Source of the DNA: Qaidamihabitans albus
Lineage (GTDB): Bacteria; Actinomycetota; Actinomycetes; Mycobacteriales; Pseudonocardiaceae
Direction: 5' to 3'
DNA length: 56,506 bases
Assembly: GCF_016464705.1 (NCBI RefSeq)
Contig: NZ_JAEHOB010000025.1
Span: forward strand, 1 to 56,506
Part shown: positions 8,778-17,245 of the stretch, in pieces
Layout: each line of letters begins with the position of its first letter
Position numbering within the stretch: the first letter of the stretch is position 1
Position numbers and translations under genes: made by a program
Notes under the pieces: generated by a model
The model's input: only the letters and a program-made list of their open reading frames with translations
Told to the model about the DNA's origin: nothing
Databases searched by the model: none

Positions 8778-8857
8778 TCCCCGCCCTCTGCTCGTCACAG
8801 GAGCAAGACTACGAAGCCCGGCTCGGACCCCGCCGTCACCCGGTGCCGACGCGATCG

Positions 8858-9474
8858 TCAGCCGAGCAGGAAAGTGCCTGCTTGCCGGGTGACCGGTTCC
8901 GGCGCCGTCCAGAACGCGGAATGGTCGTGGTCAGGCAGAGTCAGCACGGTGACGTTAGGCAGGATCGCGGCCAGCGCGTTGGCGCCCTCACGGATGAAAG
9001 CCTCACCGTTACCGCCGACGGCCACCGCGATCGGCACGTCGATCGACCAGCGGTCGGTGGGCAGCGGTTTGCCGTCCTGGAGCCCGCGGAGGATCCGGCC
9101 GTCGTAGGCGTAGGTGTGCGCGTACTCGGCCATTGCGTCCCAGGAAGGGTCCTGCTTCATCGCTGGGATGTACTCCGCCGGGACACCGATCATCTCGGTC
9201 ATGAAGTACTCGACGGCCTCGCTGCGCCTGCCCGCCGCGACCAGCGCTTCCTGGTGTTCGACGTAGTCGGCGGGCGCCGGAGGCCGGGAGTCGTCGACGA
9301 TGAACGGCGGCTCGTAGAGATAGAGCCCTTTCACCTTGCCGCCCAGTGCGCCGGCCGCGTCCATGGCGAGCCCGCAGCCACCAGAACCGCTGTCAGCGCC
9401 GCAGAGCCGCCTGCGACATCGATCAGTGCGGCGATGTCGTCGATCTCGCGCGCCGGGTCGTAGGGCTGCGGGTC
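8858..9474 (-). pseudogene. Alpha/beta hydrolase, N-terminally truncated and frameshifted
   Basis: The frame open from 9364 to 8858 carries the C-terminal two thirds of a small alpha/beta hydrolase (GKVKGLYLYEPPFIVDDSRPP and PDHDHSAFW, the last with the likely catalytic His). Homology continues upstream in a different frame (PYDPAREIDDIAALIDVAGGSA, up to about 9470), so an indel lies near 9395 at the nucleophile elbow (GSGGCGLAMDAAG). The expected first 80-90 residues with the oxyanion HG motif are absent; the sequence runs directly into the ArsR gene stop. A deletion plus a frameshift; not functional as it stands. Confidence 0.75.
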
Positions 9475-9775
9475 ACCAGGAGCCGAGGGGATCCATCCGC
9501 TCCGACCACAGGGCGGCGAATCCCTGCACCCAGTCGCTCAGCTCGCGGATCGATTCGGGGCGCAGCCGGTAGATCCGCTGCTGGGACCGCTTGGTCACCT
9601 CGACCACGCCCGCCTCGGCGAGCAGCCGCAGATGCCGGGACACCTGCGGCTGACCCATACCCAGCGCGTCGACGATTCCACCCACCGGCTGCGGGCCGTC
9701 CCTGAGCAACTCGACGATCCGGAACCGGTTCGGCTCCGAGATCGCCGTCAATCGCTGCTGCACGCTGTCGACCAC
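9473..9775 (-). CDS. ArsR-family transcriptional regulator
   Basis: About 100 residues of a winged-HTH ArsR protein (RLTAISEPNRFRIVELLRDGPQPVGGIV, then GMGQPQVSRHLRLLAEAGVVEV and RIYRLRPESI). No metal-binding CxC motif is seen in the recognition helix. The GTG at 9775 is preferred; the longer GTG start at 9814 would translate through a promoter-like TATATATTA stretch. The C-terminus ends at the junction with the truncated hydrolase, so its last residues may be altered by the deletion. Confidence 0.8.
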   Translation of the reverse strand: MVDSVQQRLTAISEPNRFRIVELLRDGPQPVGGIVDALGMGQPQVSRHLRLLAEAGVVEVTKRSQQRIYRLRPESIRELSDWVQGFAALWSERMDPLGSW

Positions 9776-9778
9776 GCC

Positions 9779-9794
9779 CTGAACATACAGGGTA
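9779..9794. promoter_or_regulatory. ArsR operator candidate
   Basis: CCCTG-N6-CAGGG in the minus-strand reading, immediately upstream of the preferred GTG and adjacent to an AT-rich -10-like element. Self-repression by the ArsR protein is the simplest reading. Confidence 0.4.
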
Positions 9795-9862
9795 ATATAT
9801 ATACACGCAAGCACATTTATAGGCCGGACGTTGCCCGAGCTAGTCGGAAGCTGTCACAACGC

Positions 9863-10085
9863 TTATGGTGCGGCGGTGACCTGCTCGGTCAGGAGCAGGT
9901 AGATGAACCGCAGGCTGACATCGCCGCGCGGAGTGGGCCCTGGTGTCGTCGAGGTCGAAATCGGCGGCGATCACGCGGGAACGTTCGCTGGCGCGTACGA
10001 ACTCGGCGATCACATCGGCCAGCGTTTCGCCGTCGGTGACAACGAAACTGCCGTCGCCACCCGTGGCGTTGCGGACGCTTCCGGC
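9863..10085 (-). pseudogene. DinB/DUF664-family protein, C-terminal remnant
   Basis: Minus-strand frames encode SFVVTDGETLADVIAEFVRASERSR then, after an indel near 9920, DVSLRFIYLLLTEQVTAAP and a stop at 9863. This is the second half of the DUF664 (DinB-like) pattern, where a DLDD loop is followed by SLRW-x-L-x-HMIEE. The usual HNGHADLLRE tail and the whole N-terminal half are missing. An intact relative sits at 51955-52434. This fills most of the gap between the ArsR and PhoX genes. Confidence 0.55.
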
Positions 10086-10133
10086 CCTTGTCAGACGGTC
10101 CTCGGGGAATACCGGTTACCGACTGCCGCCTGT

Positions 10134-11285
10134 TTACCGGGAGGTGCGGAAGGGGCCGGTGATCTCGTAAGTGATGCCGCCGATGGGCAGGCCCCAGGTT
10201 CCGCGCTGTGAGGAGAAGTACAGGCGGTCACCGGCGGGGTTGAAGGCGACCCCGCAGAGCTCGGAGTCGGACTGGCCGGTCACGCGCAGGAACGGTGCGA
10301 CGATGTCGTCGGGGGTGATGACGCAGATCTCCATGTTGCCGCCGTCTTCGGCGACGTAGAGGTCGCCGACGTGCGTGTCACCGGTGATGTTGTCGACGCC
10401 GGTCAGCGGGGGGTTGGAGGTGGAGTCGTCGTCGTAGACGGTGCTGAGGGTGTTGGCCGCGGCGTCGTAGGCCCAGACCTTGTTGTCACCCTTGGTGGTG
10501 AAGAAGCACTTGTCGTTGGTGTAGTAGGCGCCCTCGCCACCGTTGAAGAGCTTGGCGCCGGATACCTGCTTCATGGTGGGGGTGGGCACGCCGTCGGGAT
10601 CGGGAACGTCCATCCAGGACAGGCTGCCCGCGCTGTCGACCAGCACCTGCAGCGTGCCCGCCGACAGGTCCGGCCACACGGTGGGGACGAAGCGGTAGAA
10701 GCATCCGTCAGAGGTGTCCTCGGTCTGGTAAACCACCTTGCGGACCGGATCGCAGGCGGCGGCTTCGTGCTTGAACCTGCCCATCGCGCGGCGCCGCACC
10801 GGGGCTTTGCCGCCCCACGGGTCGGTTTCCCAGGTGTAGCCCAGGTCGTGCTCCTCGCAGGACAGCCAGGTGTTCCACGGAGTGGCGCCGCCGGCGCAGT
10901 TGAGGCTGGTTCCCGACAGGATCGGGTAGGCGTCGACGATCCGCGCGTTGCCGTCGAACTTCACCGCGCCCACGCCGCCGAGCAGCGGGATCTCCGAGTT
11001 GGATACGTAGATCCAGCCGTCGCCGTCGCTGAAGCAGGCACCGCCATCGGGCGCGCTGTGCCACACGTGGCCAGTGCCGGGCACGGTCCGGAGCGACCGC
11101 GCGATGACTCGGCTGGTGAAGCCGGCGGGCAGTTGGATGCCGTTGGCGTCAGCAGTCCGCAGCGGGCCGTACGGGCTCGGACCGGTCTGAGCCGGGTAGG
11201 CGATCGCCTGCCGGGTGACGCTGAAGCCCAGTGCGGCCGCACTGGTTCCGACAACCGCGGCGCGGAGGAAGCTGCGACGGTCCAC
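10134..11285 (-). CDS. Tat-exported PhoX-type alkaline phosphatase (DUF839)
   Basis: 383 residues from a GTG with GGGAAGAG just upstream. A twin-arginine signal (DRRSFLRAAVVGTSAAALGF) directs folded export, as in PhoX enzymes that load calcium and iron in the cytoplasm. The body has the DUF839 propeller landmarks (TPWNTWLSCEEHDLGYTWE, MGRFKHEAAACDP, VYQTEDTSDGCFYRFVP, FFTTKGDNKVWAYD, NITGDTHVGDLYVAEDGGN). A role in releasing phosphate outside the cell follows from the family. Transcribed divergently from the LPMO gene. Confidence 0.87.
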   Translation of the reverse strand: MDRRSFLRAAVVGTSAAALGFSVTRQAIAYPAQTGPSPYGPLRTADANGIQLPAGFTSRVIARSLRTVPGTGHVWHSAPDGGACFSDGDGWIYVSNSEIPLLGGVGAVKFDGNARIVDAYPILSGTSLNCAGGATPWNTWLSCEEHDLGYTWETDPWGGKAPVRRRAMGRFKHEAAACDPVRKVVYQTEDTSDGCFYRFVPTVWPDLSAGTLQVLVDSAGSLSWMDVPDPDGVPTPTMKQVSGAKLFNGGEGAYYTNDKCFFTTKGDNKVWAYDAAANTLSTVYDDDSTSNPPLTGVDNITGDTHVGDLYVAEDGGNMEICVITPDDIVAPFLRVTGQSDSELCGVAFNPAGDRLYFSSQRGTWGLPIGGITYEITGPFRTSR

Positions 11286-11523
11286 GGCTCTTCCCTTCTC
11301 CCAGGTGATGTCGCGCCGGCCCCCGTCCGCGGCAGCCGGACGAAACGAACCGTAGCGACACAACGTCGCAACCCGGTGCGGCGTCTCTGAACCCCAGGTT
11401 GCCAGATGACGACATCGAGCGATATCGGGCAGGTGAACCATCAACCGCCACCAGGGAGGCTCCGAGAACCGTGCGATCACCTCACGAGACGCGGAACGGT
11501 CCGCACACGATATCCCGTCCCCG

Positions 11524-11552
11524 TTGAAGTTCACGCCCCTCGCGTATACGCT
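11524..11552 (+). promoter_or_regulatory. LPMO promoter
   Basis: TTGAAG (11524-11529) and TACGCT (11547-11552) are 17 bp apart. The CebR-type operator starts 12 bp after the -10 box, so a bound repressor would cover the transcription start. Confidence 0.5.
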
Positions 11553-11563
11553 TACTCCCTGTG

Positions 11564-11577
11564 TGGGAGCGCTCCCA
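11564..11577. promoter_or_regulatory. CebR-type operator TGGGAGCGCTCCCA
   Basis: A perfect 14-bp palindrome identical to the consensus of the LacI-family repressor CebR, which controls cellulose-degradation genes in Streptomyces and relatives and is released by cellobiose or cellotriose. It lies 44 bp upstream of the LPMO start. Confidence 0.88.
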
Positions 11578-11621
11578 ATATTGATCATCATTCTGATCAA
11601 CGGGAGAATGGAGGCTCAACC

Positions 11622-12281
11622 ATGCGTATACGCACTACCTCCGGGTCGGTTGGCAGACGGCGCCGCATCCTGGCACTGGTCATCAGCGCGATGGCCTTCC
11701 TGGTCATCGGGACCCCGGCGGCCTCGGCCCACGGCACCATCGTCGATCCCGCTTCCCGTGCCTATCATTGCTGGCAAGCCTGGGGCGACGACCACACGAA
11801 CCCTGCCATGCAGCAGGAAGATCCCATGTGCTGGCAGGCATTTCAGGCCAACCCCGACACCATGTGGAACTGGATGAGCGCGCTGCGGGACGGTCTCGGC
11901 GGAAACTTCCAGGCAAGGACCCCCGACGGTCAACTGTGCAGCAACGGGCTCACGCGCAACGACTCCCTGAACAACCCCGGACACTGGAAGACCACCAACG
12001 TAGGCAGCAACTTCTCGATGCGACTGTACGACCAAGCCAGCCACGGTGCTGACTTCTTCCGGGTCTACGTGAGCAAGAACGGGTTCGACCCAACCACTCA
12101 GCGTCTCGGCTGGGGAGACCTCGACTTCATCATGCAGACCGGCAGCTACCCGCCGGCGAACAACATCACGTTGAATGTCCAGACCTCTGGCTACAGAGGA
12201 CATCACATCGTCTTCACGATCTGGCAGGCCTCGCACCTCGACCAAGCCTACATGTGGTGCAGCGATGTGAACTTCGGCTGA
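11622..12281 (+). CDS. AA10 lytic polysaccharide monooxygenase
   Basis: 219 residues. The signal peptide ends ASA and exposes His37 as the mature N-terminus, the first ligand of the copper histidine brace; His141 (DQASHGADFF) is the second and Phe218 near the C-terminus the axial aromatic residue. The sequence strongly resembles Streptomyces ScLPMO10B-type enzymes that oxidise cellulose and chitin. There is no carbohydrate-binding module. Good ribosome site (GGAGG, 7 nt) before ATG 11622. The CebR-type operator upstream suggests induction by cello-oligosaccharides. Confidence 0.93.
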   Translation: MRIRTTSGSVGRRRRILALVISAMAFLVIGTPAASAHGTIVDPASRAYHCWQAWGDDHTNPAMQQEDPMCWQAFQANPDTMWNWMSALRDGLGGNFQARTPDGQLCSNGLTRNDSLNNPGHWKTTNVGSNFSMRLYDQASHGADFFRVYVSKNGFDPTTQRLGWGDLDFIMQTGSYPPANNITLNVQTSGYRGHHIVFTIWQASHLDQAYMWCSDVNFG

Positions 12282-12314
12282 GAAGGTCCGGCCAACCAGC
12301 ACTCCGAAGCACCT

Positions 12315-12349
12315 CAGCCCGGCGCCGGCCTGTACTCGGCGCCGGGCTG
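12315..12349. terminator. Hairpin terminator between LPMO and sigma-factor genes
   Basis: A perfect 13-bp stem (12315-12327 with 12337-12349) with a 9-nt loop in the gap between the convergent LPMO and ECF42 genes. Confidence 0.65.
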
Positions 12350-12363
12350 CCCTTCGACGGGCA

Positions 12364-13611
12364 CTACCCCAGCTGGTCGCGGCGGCGGGTGAGGTAGGCG
12401 ATCTCGGCGGTGTTGCCCGCCAGCTCGATGGCTTTGTCGTAGGCCGCGCGTGACTTCTGGCCGTAGCCAAGCCGGCGCAGCAAGTCGGCGCGGGTCGCAT
12501 GGTAGGCGTGATAACCGGCCAGCTTGTCGTCGAGACGGTCGACGGCCGCCAGTGCCACCTCCGGGCCGTCGAGCTCGGCGACCGCGATGGCCCGGTTGAG
12601 GGCGACGATCGGCGAGGGGTCGAGGCGGACGAGCTGGTCGTAGAGGGCGAGAACCTGCGACCAGTCGGTGTCGCGTACGTCGCGGGCGGAGGTGTGCACG
12701 GCGTTGATCGCGGCGAGGATCTGGTAGCGCCCCGGAGCCACCCCGGTAGCCGCGGCGGCGAGGCGCTCGCGCACCAGCCGATGGCCCTCGGCGACCAGCG
12801 CCGCGTCCCAGGCCCCACGGTCCTGCTCGCCGAGGGGGACCAGTTCGCCGCTCGCCGAAACCCGGGCGGTGCGACGGGCCTCGGTGAGCAGCATCAGCGC
12901 CAGCAGCCCGGCCACCTCACCGTCCTCCGGCAGGAGGGCACGGATCAGGCGGGTGAGCCGGATCGCCTCGGCGGTCAGGTCGTGACGCACGGGATCGGTG
13001 CCGGGACCGGTCGCCAGGTAGCCCTCGTTGAACACGAGGAAGAGGACGGCGAGTACGCCGGAGACGCGTGCCGGAAGATCCTCCGCGGACGGCACCCGGT
13101 AAGGGATGCGGGCCGCCTTGATCTTGGCCTTCGCGCGGGTGATCCGCTGCCCCGTGGTGCTCTCGTGCACCAGGAAGGCGCGGGCGATCTCGGGCACGGT
13201 CAGACCGCCGACCATGCGCAGCGTCAGCGCCACGCGGGTCTGCATCGCCAGGGCCGGGTGGCAGCAGGTGAAGATCAGCCGGAGCCGCTCGTCGTCGACG
13301 GCGCCGAGAGGCTCCGACGGCACAGCCGGGTCGTCCCACACCATCCGAGCCTCCTTCTGCTTGTCGTCGCGCTTGTTCTCCCGCCGGATCCGGTCGATGG
13401 CCTTGCGGTTGGCGGTGGTGGTCAGCCAGGCGCCGGGATTGGGTGGTACGCCGTCGGCAGGCCACCGCTCGACGGCGGTCGCGAAAGCCTCGGCCGCCGC
13501 CTCCTCAGCGATGTCGAGGTCGCCGAAACGCCTGGTCAGAGCGGCGACCACCCGCGCCCACTCCTCGTGGTGGGCGCGGGTGATCGCCTCCCGGACGCCG
13601 GTCACGCTCAC
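12364..13611 (-). CDS. ECF42-type sigma factor with TPR-like C-terminal extension
   Basis: 415 residues. Sigma regions 2 and 4 occupy about 1-180 (HHEEWARVVAALTRRFGDLDIAEEAAAEAFATAVERWP; LRMVGGLTVPEIARAFLVHESTTGQRI), then a long helical DUF6596/TPR tail (LDPSPIVALNRAIAVAELDGPEVALAAVDRLDD) as in ECF42 factors. Its GTG start overlaps the stop of the DGPF/YCII gene by 4 nt, so translation is coupled. ECF42 genes are known to travel with DGPF-protein genes, as here. The inducing signal is unknown. Confidence 0.9.
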   Translation of the reverse strand: MSVTGVREAITRAHHEEWARVVAALTRRFGDLDIAEEAAAEAFATAVERWPADGVPPNPGAWLTTTANRKAIDRIRRENKRDDKQKEARMVWDDPAVPSEPLGAVDDERLRLIFTCCHPALAMQTRVALTLRMVGGLTVPEIARAFLVHESTTGQRITRAKAKIKAARIPYRVPSAEDLPARVSGVLAVLFLVFNEGYLATGPGTDPVRHDLTAEAIRLTRLIRALLPEDGEVAGLLALMLLTEARRTARVSASGELVPLGEQDRGAWDAALVAEGHRLVRERLAAAATGVAPGRYQILAAINAVHTSARDVRDTDWSQVLALYDQLVRLDPSPIVALNRAIAVAELDGPEVALAAVDRLDDKLAGYHAYHATRADLLRRLGYGQKSRAAYDKAIELAGNTAEIAYLTRRRDQLG

Positions 13612-13937
13612 TCGCCCAGGAACGGCCGCACCTCGATCTTCCGATCGCAGACCTTCGACGCCTCGGCGGCGAGCTCGAGCGCCACATCCAGATCGGGGGC
13701 CTCCCACACCCAGACACCGGCGAGGTACTCCTTCGACTCCACGAAAGGCCCGTCGCTGAACACCGCCTCCTCGCCCCGGTTGTCGATGACCGTGGCCGCG
13801 TCGGTGTCCGCGAGTCCGCCCGCGAAAACCCAGTAGCCCTCGGCGATCAGCCGGTCGTTGAACGCGCTGATGGCAGGCCGCCTGTCCGTGCGGCCGGGAT
13901 TGCTCTTGTCATCGATCACGGAAACCAGGTACTGCAT
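13608..13937 (-). CDS. DGPF/YCII-family protein
   Basis: 109 residues with the signature FSDGPFVESKEYLAGVWVWEAPDLDVALELA of the YCII-related DGPF family. These small ferredoxin-like-fold proteins are regularly encoded beside ECF42 sigma factors and are thought to be part of the regulatory unit, though the biochemistry is unclear. GGAG lies about 11 nt before ATG 13937. Forms the middle of a probable three-gene operon with the RibD-like gene upstream and the sigma gene downstream. Confidence 0.88.
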   Translation of the reverse strand: MQYLVSVIDDKSNPGRTDRRPAISAFNDRLIAEGYWVFAGGLADTDAATVIDNRGEEAVFSDGPFVESKEYLAGVWVWEAPDLDVALELAAEASKVCDRKIEVRPFLGE

Positions 13938-13990
13938 CTGAAGATCATCTCCTGTGGTGTCAAGACAGCGTGGTTCAGTGGTCAGCGACT

Positions 13991-14599
13991 TCAGGCCGTC
14001 GCATACCGCGGGCGCCCGCCGGGCCGGTAGACCTGGATCGTCACGCCTCCCGAGGTGGCTCGCGACTCGACCAGGTCAAGCGCCGTGTCCGGGCCGGTGG
14101 CGGGGAACAGCCGCGTGCCCTGGCCGACGACCACGGGATAGGTGAGCAGGATGATCTCGTCGACCAGCTGGTTGCCGAACAGCCAGCGGACCAGGCTCCC
14201 GCTGCCGTGCACCTGCAGCTCACCTCCCGGCTTGGCCTTCAGTTCGCGGAGGGCGGCCGCGACGTCACCGGAGAGGACGGTCGTGTCCGCCCACTGCGGG
14301 TCGGTGAGCGTGGTCGACGCCACGTACTTGGGCCGCGTGTTCAGGGCCGCCGCGATGGGGCTGCTGCTCGGATCCTCCATCACGCCCCAGGAGCCGGCGA
14401 AGATCTCGTAGGTCCGCCGGCCGAACAGGAAGGCGTCGGTGCGCTGGTAGACCTGACCGAGGAGCGTCTCGGCCTCGTCGTCGAACAGCGGCAAGGCCCA
14501 TCCGCCGCGCTCGAATCCGCCCCTGCGGTCCTCGTCCGCCCCACCGAGCCCCTGCATCACTCCGTCGACGGAGACGTTCGTGACAGTCGTCAGTTTCAT
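13991..14599 (-). CDS. RibD C-terminal/dihydrofolate-reductase-like protein
   Basis: 202 residues. Landmarks are TTVTNVSVDGVMQG at the N-terminus, FLFGRRTYEIFAGSWG (about 60), KYVASTTLTDPQW, GELQVHGSGSLVRWLF and ILLTYPVVVGQGTRLFP. Start chosen at ATG 14599, which follows a strong GAAGGAGGAGG site; the longer frame to 14656 lacks one. It lies 53 bp upstream of the DGPF gene, so it is probably the first gene of the DGPF-ECF42 operon. Confidence 0.87.
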   Translation of the reverse strand: MKLTTVTNVSVDGVMQGLGGADEDRRGGFERGGWALPLFDDEAETLLGQVYQRTDAFLFGRRTYEIFAGSWGVMEDPSSSPIAAALNTRPKYVASTTLTDPQWADTTVLSGDVAAALRELKAKPGGELQVHGSGSLVRWLFGNQLVDEIILLTYPVVVGQGTRLFPATGPDTALDLVESRATSGGVTIQVYRPGGRPRYATA

Positions 14600-14689
14600 G
14601 GGTTCCTCCTCCTTCAGGCGCCCCTCGTGGGCGGGCCTCACCCCTTCCACGAACACGACCGCCCCGATCCGACACCGCTCCCGGATTTC

Positions 14690-15589
14690 TCAAGCCCCGT
14701 TGCCCAGATGGTCGCGGATGGTTCGGTTGACCAGGCCGGGGTGTTCGTCGGTGATCCAGTGAGTTCCGCCAGGCACGTCGATGAACGTCAGGTCGGTGAC
14801 GTAGCGATCAAGTCCTCGGCGGGAGGCGGGACGGATCCATCTGTCGTCACCGGCATGCATGACCAAGGTGGGTACGGTGACGGTCAGCGGGGAGATGTGC
14901 CGTACCACGTTGCCGTTGGCCGGTGTTCCGTCGGGTGATTCGGGGCCCTGGCCTTCGGCGTGGAACCAGCGCAGCGCGGCCGCGAGAGCTCCGGGTTCCT
15001 GCCAGCCCTCGACGTACCGGGCGAGTGTGCCGGGCTGTATGAACGGCTCGTCGAGCGCGGCGCGCAGCACGGCGAAGTCGTTGGCCGAGAAGAACTCGAC
15101 GGCATCGGGGCGCCGCGCGGTGAGCATGTAGCGACTGGCCTCCTGCTGGTCGGAGTCGTGGTGCAGCGCATGGTCGAACAGGGCCGGATGCGGTGCGTCC
15201 AGGATGACCAGCGCCCGCAGCATATCGGGATGGTGCAGGGCGAACGACCAGGCGACCGCGCCGCCGACGTCGTGGCCGACGAGTACGAACCGCTGGTGCC
15301 CGAGATCCAGGGCGAGCCGGCGAATGTCCTCGACCATCGTGCAGGTGGTGTAGGCGTGGACATCCTCGGGTTTCGCGGACAGGTTGCAGCCGCGCAGGTC
15401 CGGCGCGACGGCATGGTGGTCGCGGGAGAACTCGGCGAGCTGTTCGCGGTACTGGTACCAGCACTGGGGGAACCCGTGCAGGAACATGATGAGCGGACCT
15501 GCTCCCGCGCTGACGTAGTGCAGCCGGGTGCCGTTGACATCGGCGTAATCGTGGCGGACAGCGGTTTCGTCGAACTGGGTCGTCGTCAT
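14690..15589 (-). CDS. Epoxide-hydrolase-like alpha/beta hydrolase
   Basis: 299 residues. The oxyanion motif HGFPQCWYQYR (about 39-49), nucleophile elbow GHDVGGAVAW with an Asp nucleophile, and late His in GGTHWI mark the epoxide hydrolase/haloalkane dehalogenase branch. The Asp nucleophile excludes an esterase; epoxide hydrolase is more likely because of the HGFP motif. Ribosome site GAAGG before ATG 15589. Transcribed in the same direction as the RibD-like gene 90 bp downstream. Confidence 0.88.
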   Translation of the reverse strand: MTTTQFDETAVRHDYADVNGTRLHYVSAGAGPLIMFLHGFPQCWYQYREQLAEFSRDHHAVAPDLRGCNLSAKPEDVHAYTTCTMVEDIRRLALDLGHQRFVLVGHDVGGAVAWSFALHHPDMLRALVILDAPHPALFDHALHHDSDQQEASRYMLTARRPDAVEFFSANDFAVLRAALDEPFIQPGTLARYVEGWQEPGALAAALRWFHAEGQGPESPDGTPANGNVVRHISPLTVTVPTLVMHAGDDRWIRPASRRGLDRYVTDLTFIDVPGGTHWITDEHPGLVNRTIRDHLGNGA

Positions 15590-15761
15590 ATCGCTCTTTC
15601 CTTCGGCGGAAGTGTGAGTGCGGCACCGGGGATTCGTGCGTTGACGAGTTCACCAGTCGCTGCGCGGGTGGTCTGGCGAGTTCACGACCGCACCACCGCT
15701 CGCCCACGGTGACGTCGCATTCTCGCTAGCTCTGCCCGTGCCCTTCGACCATGCTGGACGG

Positions 15762-17231
15762 GTGCATCAGGACGTGGAGCGGTGTGTTCGTGCGGTGCGG
15801 TCGAAGGACGCGCGATTCGACGGCTGGTTCTTCACGGCGGTGGTCACGACCGGGATCTACTGCCGCCCGAGCTGCCCCGTGGTGCCGCCGAAGGTCGAGA
15901 ACATGCGGTTCCACCCGAGCGCGGCGGCTGCTCAGCAGGCCGGGTTCCGGGCGTGCAAGCGGTGCCGGCCCGACGCCAGCCCAGGCTCCCCGCAATGGAA
16001 CGAGCGCGCCGACCTGGTCGCGCGGGCGATGCGGTTGATCGCCGACGGGGTGGTCGACCGGGACGGTGTCACCGGTCTGGCCACGCGGCTGGGCTACAGC
16101 GTCCGGCAGATCCAGCGGCAGTTGCTGGCCGAGTTGGGGGCCGGGCCGCTCGCGCTGGCGAGGGCGCAGCGCGCGCAGACGGCGCGGCTGTTGATCGAGA
16201 CCAGCACGGTGCCGATGGGCGATGTCGCGTTCGCCGCGGGGTTCGCCAGCGTGCGAACGTTCAATGACACTGTGCGTGAGATTTTCGGCCTCACACCAAG
16301 CGAATTGCGCGAGCGCGCCGTGCGGCGACAGCCGTCCGCCGCGCCGGGATCGCTGGTGCTGCGGCTGCCGTACCGGGCGCCGCTGTGCCCGGCCGACCTT
16401 TTCGGTCAGCTCGCGGCCGCCGCGGTGCCAGGGGCGGAGGAATGGCGTGCCGGAGCCTACCGGCGCACGCTGCGCCTACCGCGTGGCCACGGCTTCGTCG
16501 CACTCCGCCCGTTTCCCGAGTACATCGACTGCCGGCTGACCCTCACCGACCTGCGGGACCTGTCCACCGCGATCGCCCGTTGCCGGTGGCTGCTCGACCT
16601 CGACGCCGACCCGGTCGCCATCGACGACCTGCTCCGCGCCGACCCGGTGCTCGCCCCCCTGGTGGACAAGGATCCTGGCCGCCGAGTACCGCGCACCGTG
16701 GACGCCGACGAGTTCGCGGTGCGCGCCGTGCTCGGGCAACAGGTATCCACCGCGGCAGCCCGCAGACACGCGGCGCGCCTGGCCGCCGCCCACGGCTACC
16801 CGGTTTCCGATCCGGCAGGCGGCCTGACCCGCGTGTTCCCCGATGTGGCGGCGCTGGCGGCCCTCGATCCGGCCACGCTCGCCGTCCCCCGAGCCCGGCG
16901 CGCGACACTCGCCACGCTGATCAACGCCCTGGCGCGGGGCGAGATCGATCTCAGTGCCGGCACCGACTGGCGCCGGGCCCGCGCCCAACTCGCCGAGGTG
17001 CCCGGGATCGGCACCTGGACTGTCGAGGCGATCGCGATGCGCGCGCTCGGTGATCCCGACGCCTTCGTCCCGACCGATCCGGGCCTCCGGCGCGCCGTCC
17101 GTGACCTGGGTCTGCCCGGCACAACCTCGGCGCTGGCCGGGCGTTCGGCGGCTTGGCGGCCGTGGAGCGCGTATGCCGTGCAGTACTTGCGGGCGGCCGG
17201 CGACCACGCCAGCAACCGGCTTCCGGCGTGA
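15762..17231 (+). CDS. alkA: Ada-like/AlkA fusion: alkylation-damage regulator and 3-methyladenine DNA glycosylase
   Basis: 489 residues. Order: Ada zinc-binding methyl-phosphotriester domain with Cys34, Cys38, Cys65 and Cys68 (GIYCRPSCP and ACKRCRP), an AraC-type HTH pair (about 85-190), an AlkA N-terminal domain, and an HhH-GPD glycosylase domain (VPGIGTWTVEAIAMRALG; catalytic Asp in FVPTDPGL). Cys34 is expected to take the methyl group and activate transcription, while the glycosylase excises alkylated bases. GTG 15762 matches the usual family start; an upstream GTG at 15738 is possible. Followed by ogt after 14 bp. Confidence 0.92.
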   Translation: MHQDVERCVRAVRSKDARFDGWFFTAVVTTGIYCRPSCPVVPPKVENMRFHPSAAAAQQAGFRACKRCRPDASPGSPQWNERADLVARAMRLIADGVVDRDGVTGLATRLGYSVRQIQRQLLAELGAGPLALARAQRAQTARLLIETSTVPMGDVAFAAGFASVRTFNDTVREIFGLTPSELRERAVRRQPSAAPGSLVLRLPYRAPLCPADLFGQLAAAAVPGAEEWRAGAYRRTLRLPRGHGFVALRPFPEYIDCRLTLTDLRDLSTAIARCRWLLDLDADPVAIDDLLRADPVLAPLVDKDPGRRVPRTVDADEFAVRAVLGQQVSTAAARRHAARLAAAHGYPVSDPAGGLTRVFPDVAALAALDPATLAVPRARRATLATLINALARGEIDLSAGTDWRRARAQLAEVPGIGTWTVEAIAMRALGDPDAFVPTDPGLRRAVRDLGLPGTTSALAGRSAAWRPWSAYAVQYLRAAGDHASNRLPA

Positions 17232-17245
17232 GGAAGGGACCGGTC

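Noticed and set aside
12499-13836. 445-codon plus-strand frame opposite the ECF42 gene
   Set aside because: Shadow of the sigma factor and DGPF genes; no ribosome site or homology.
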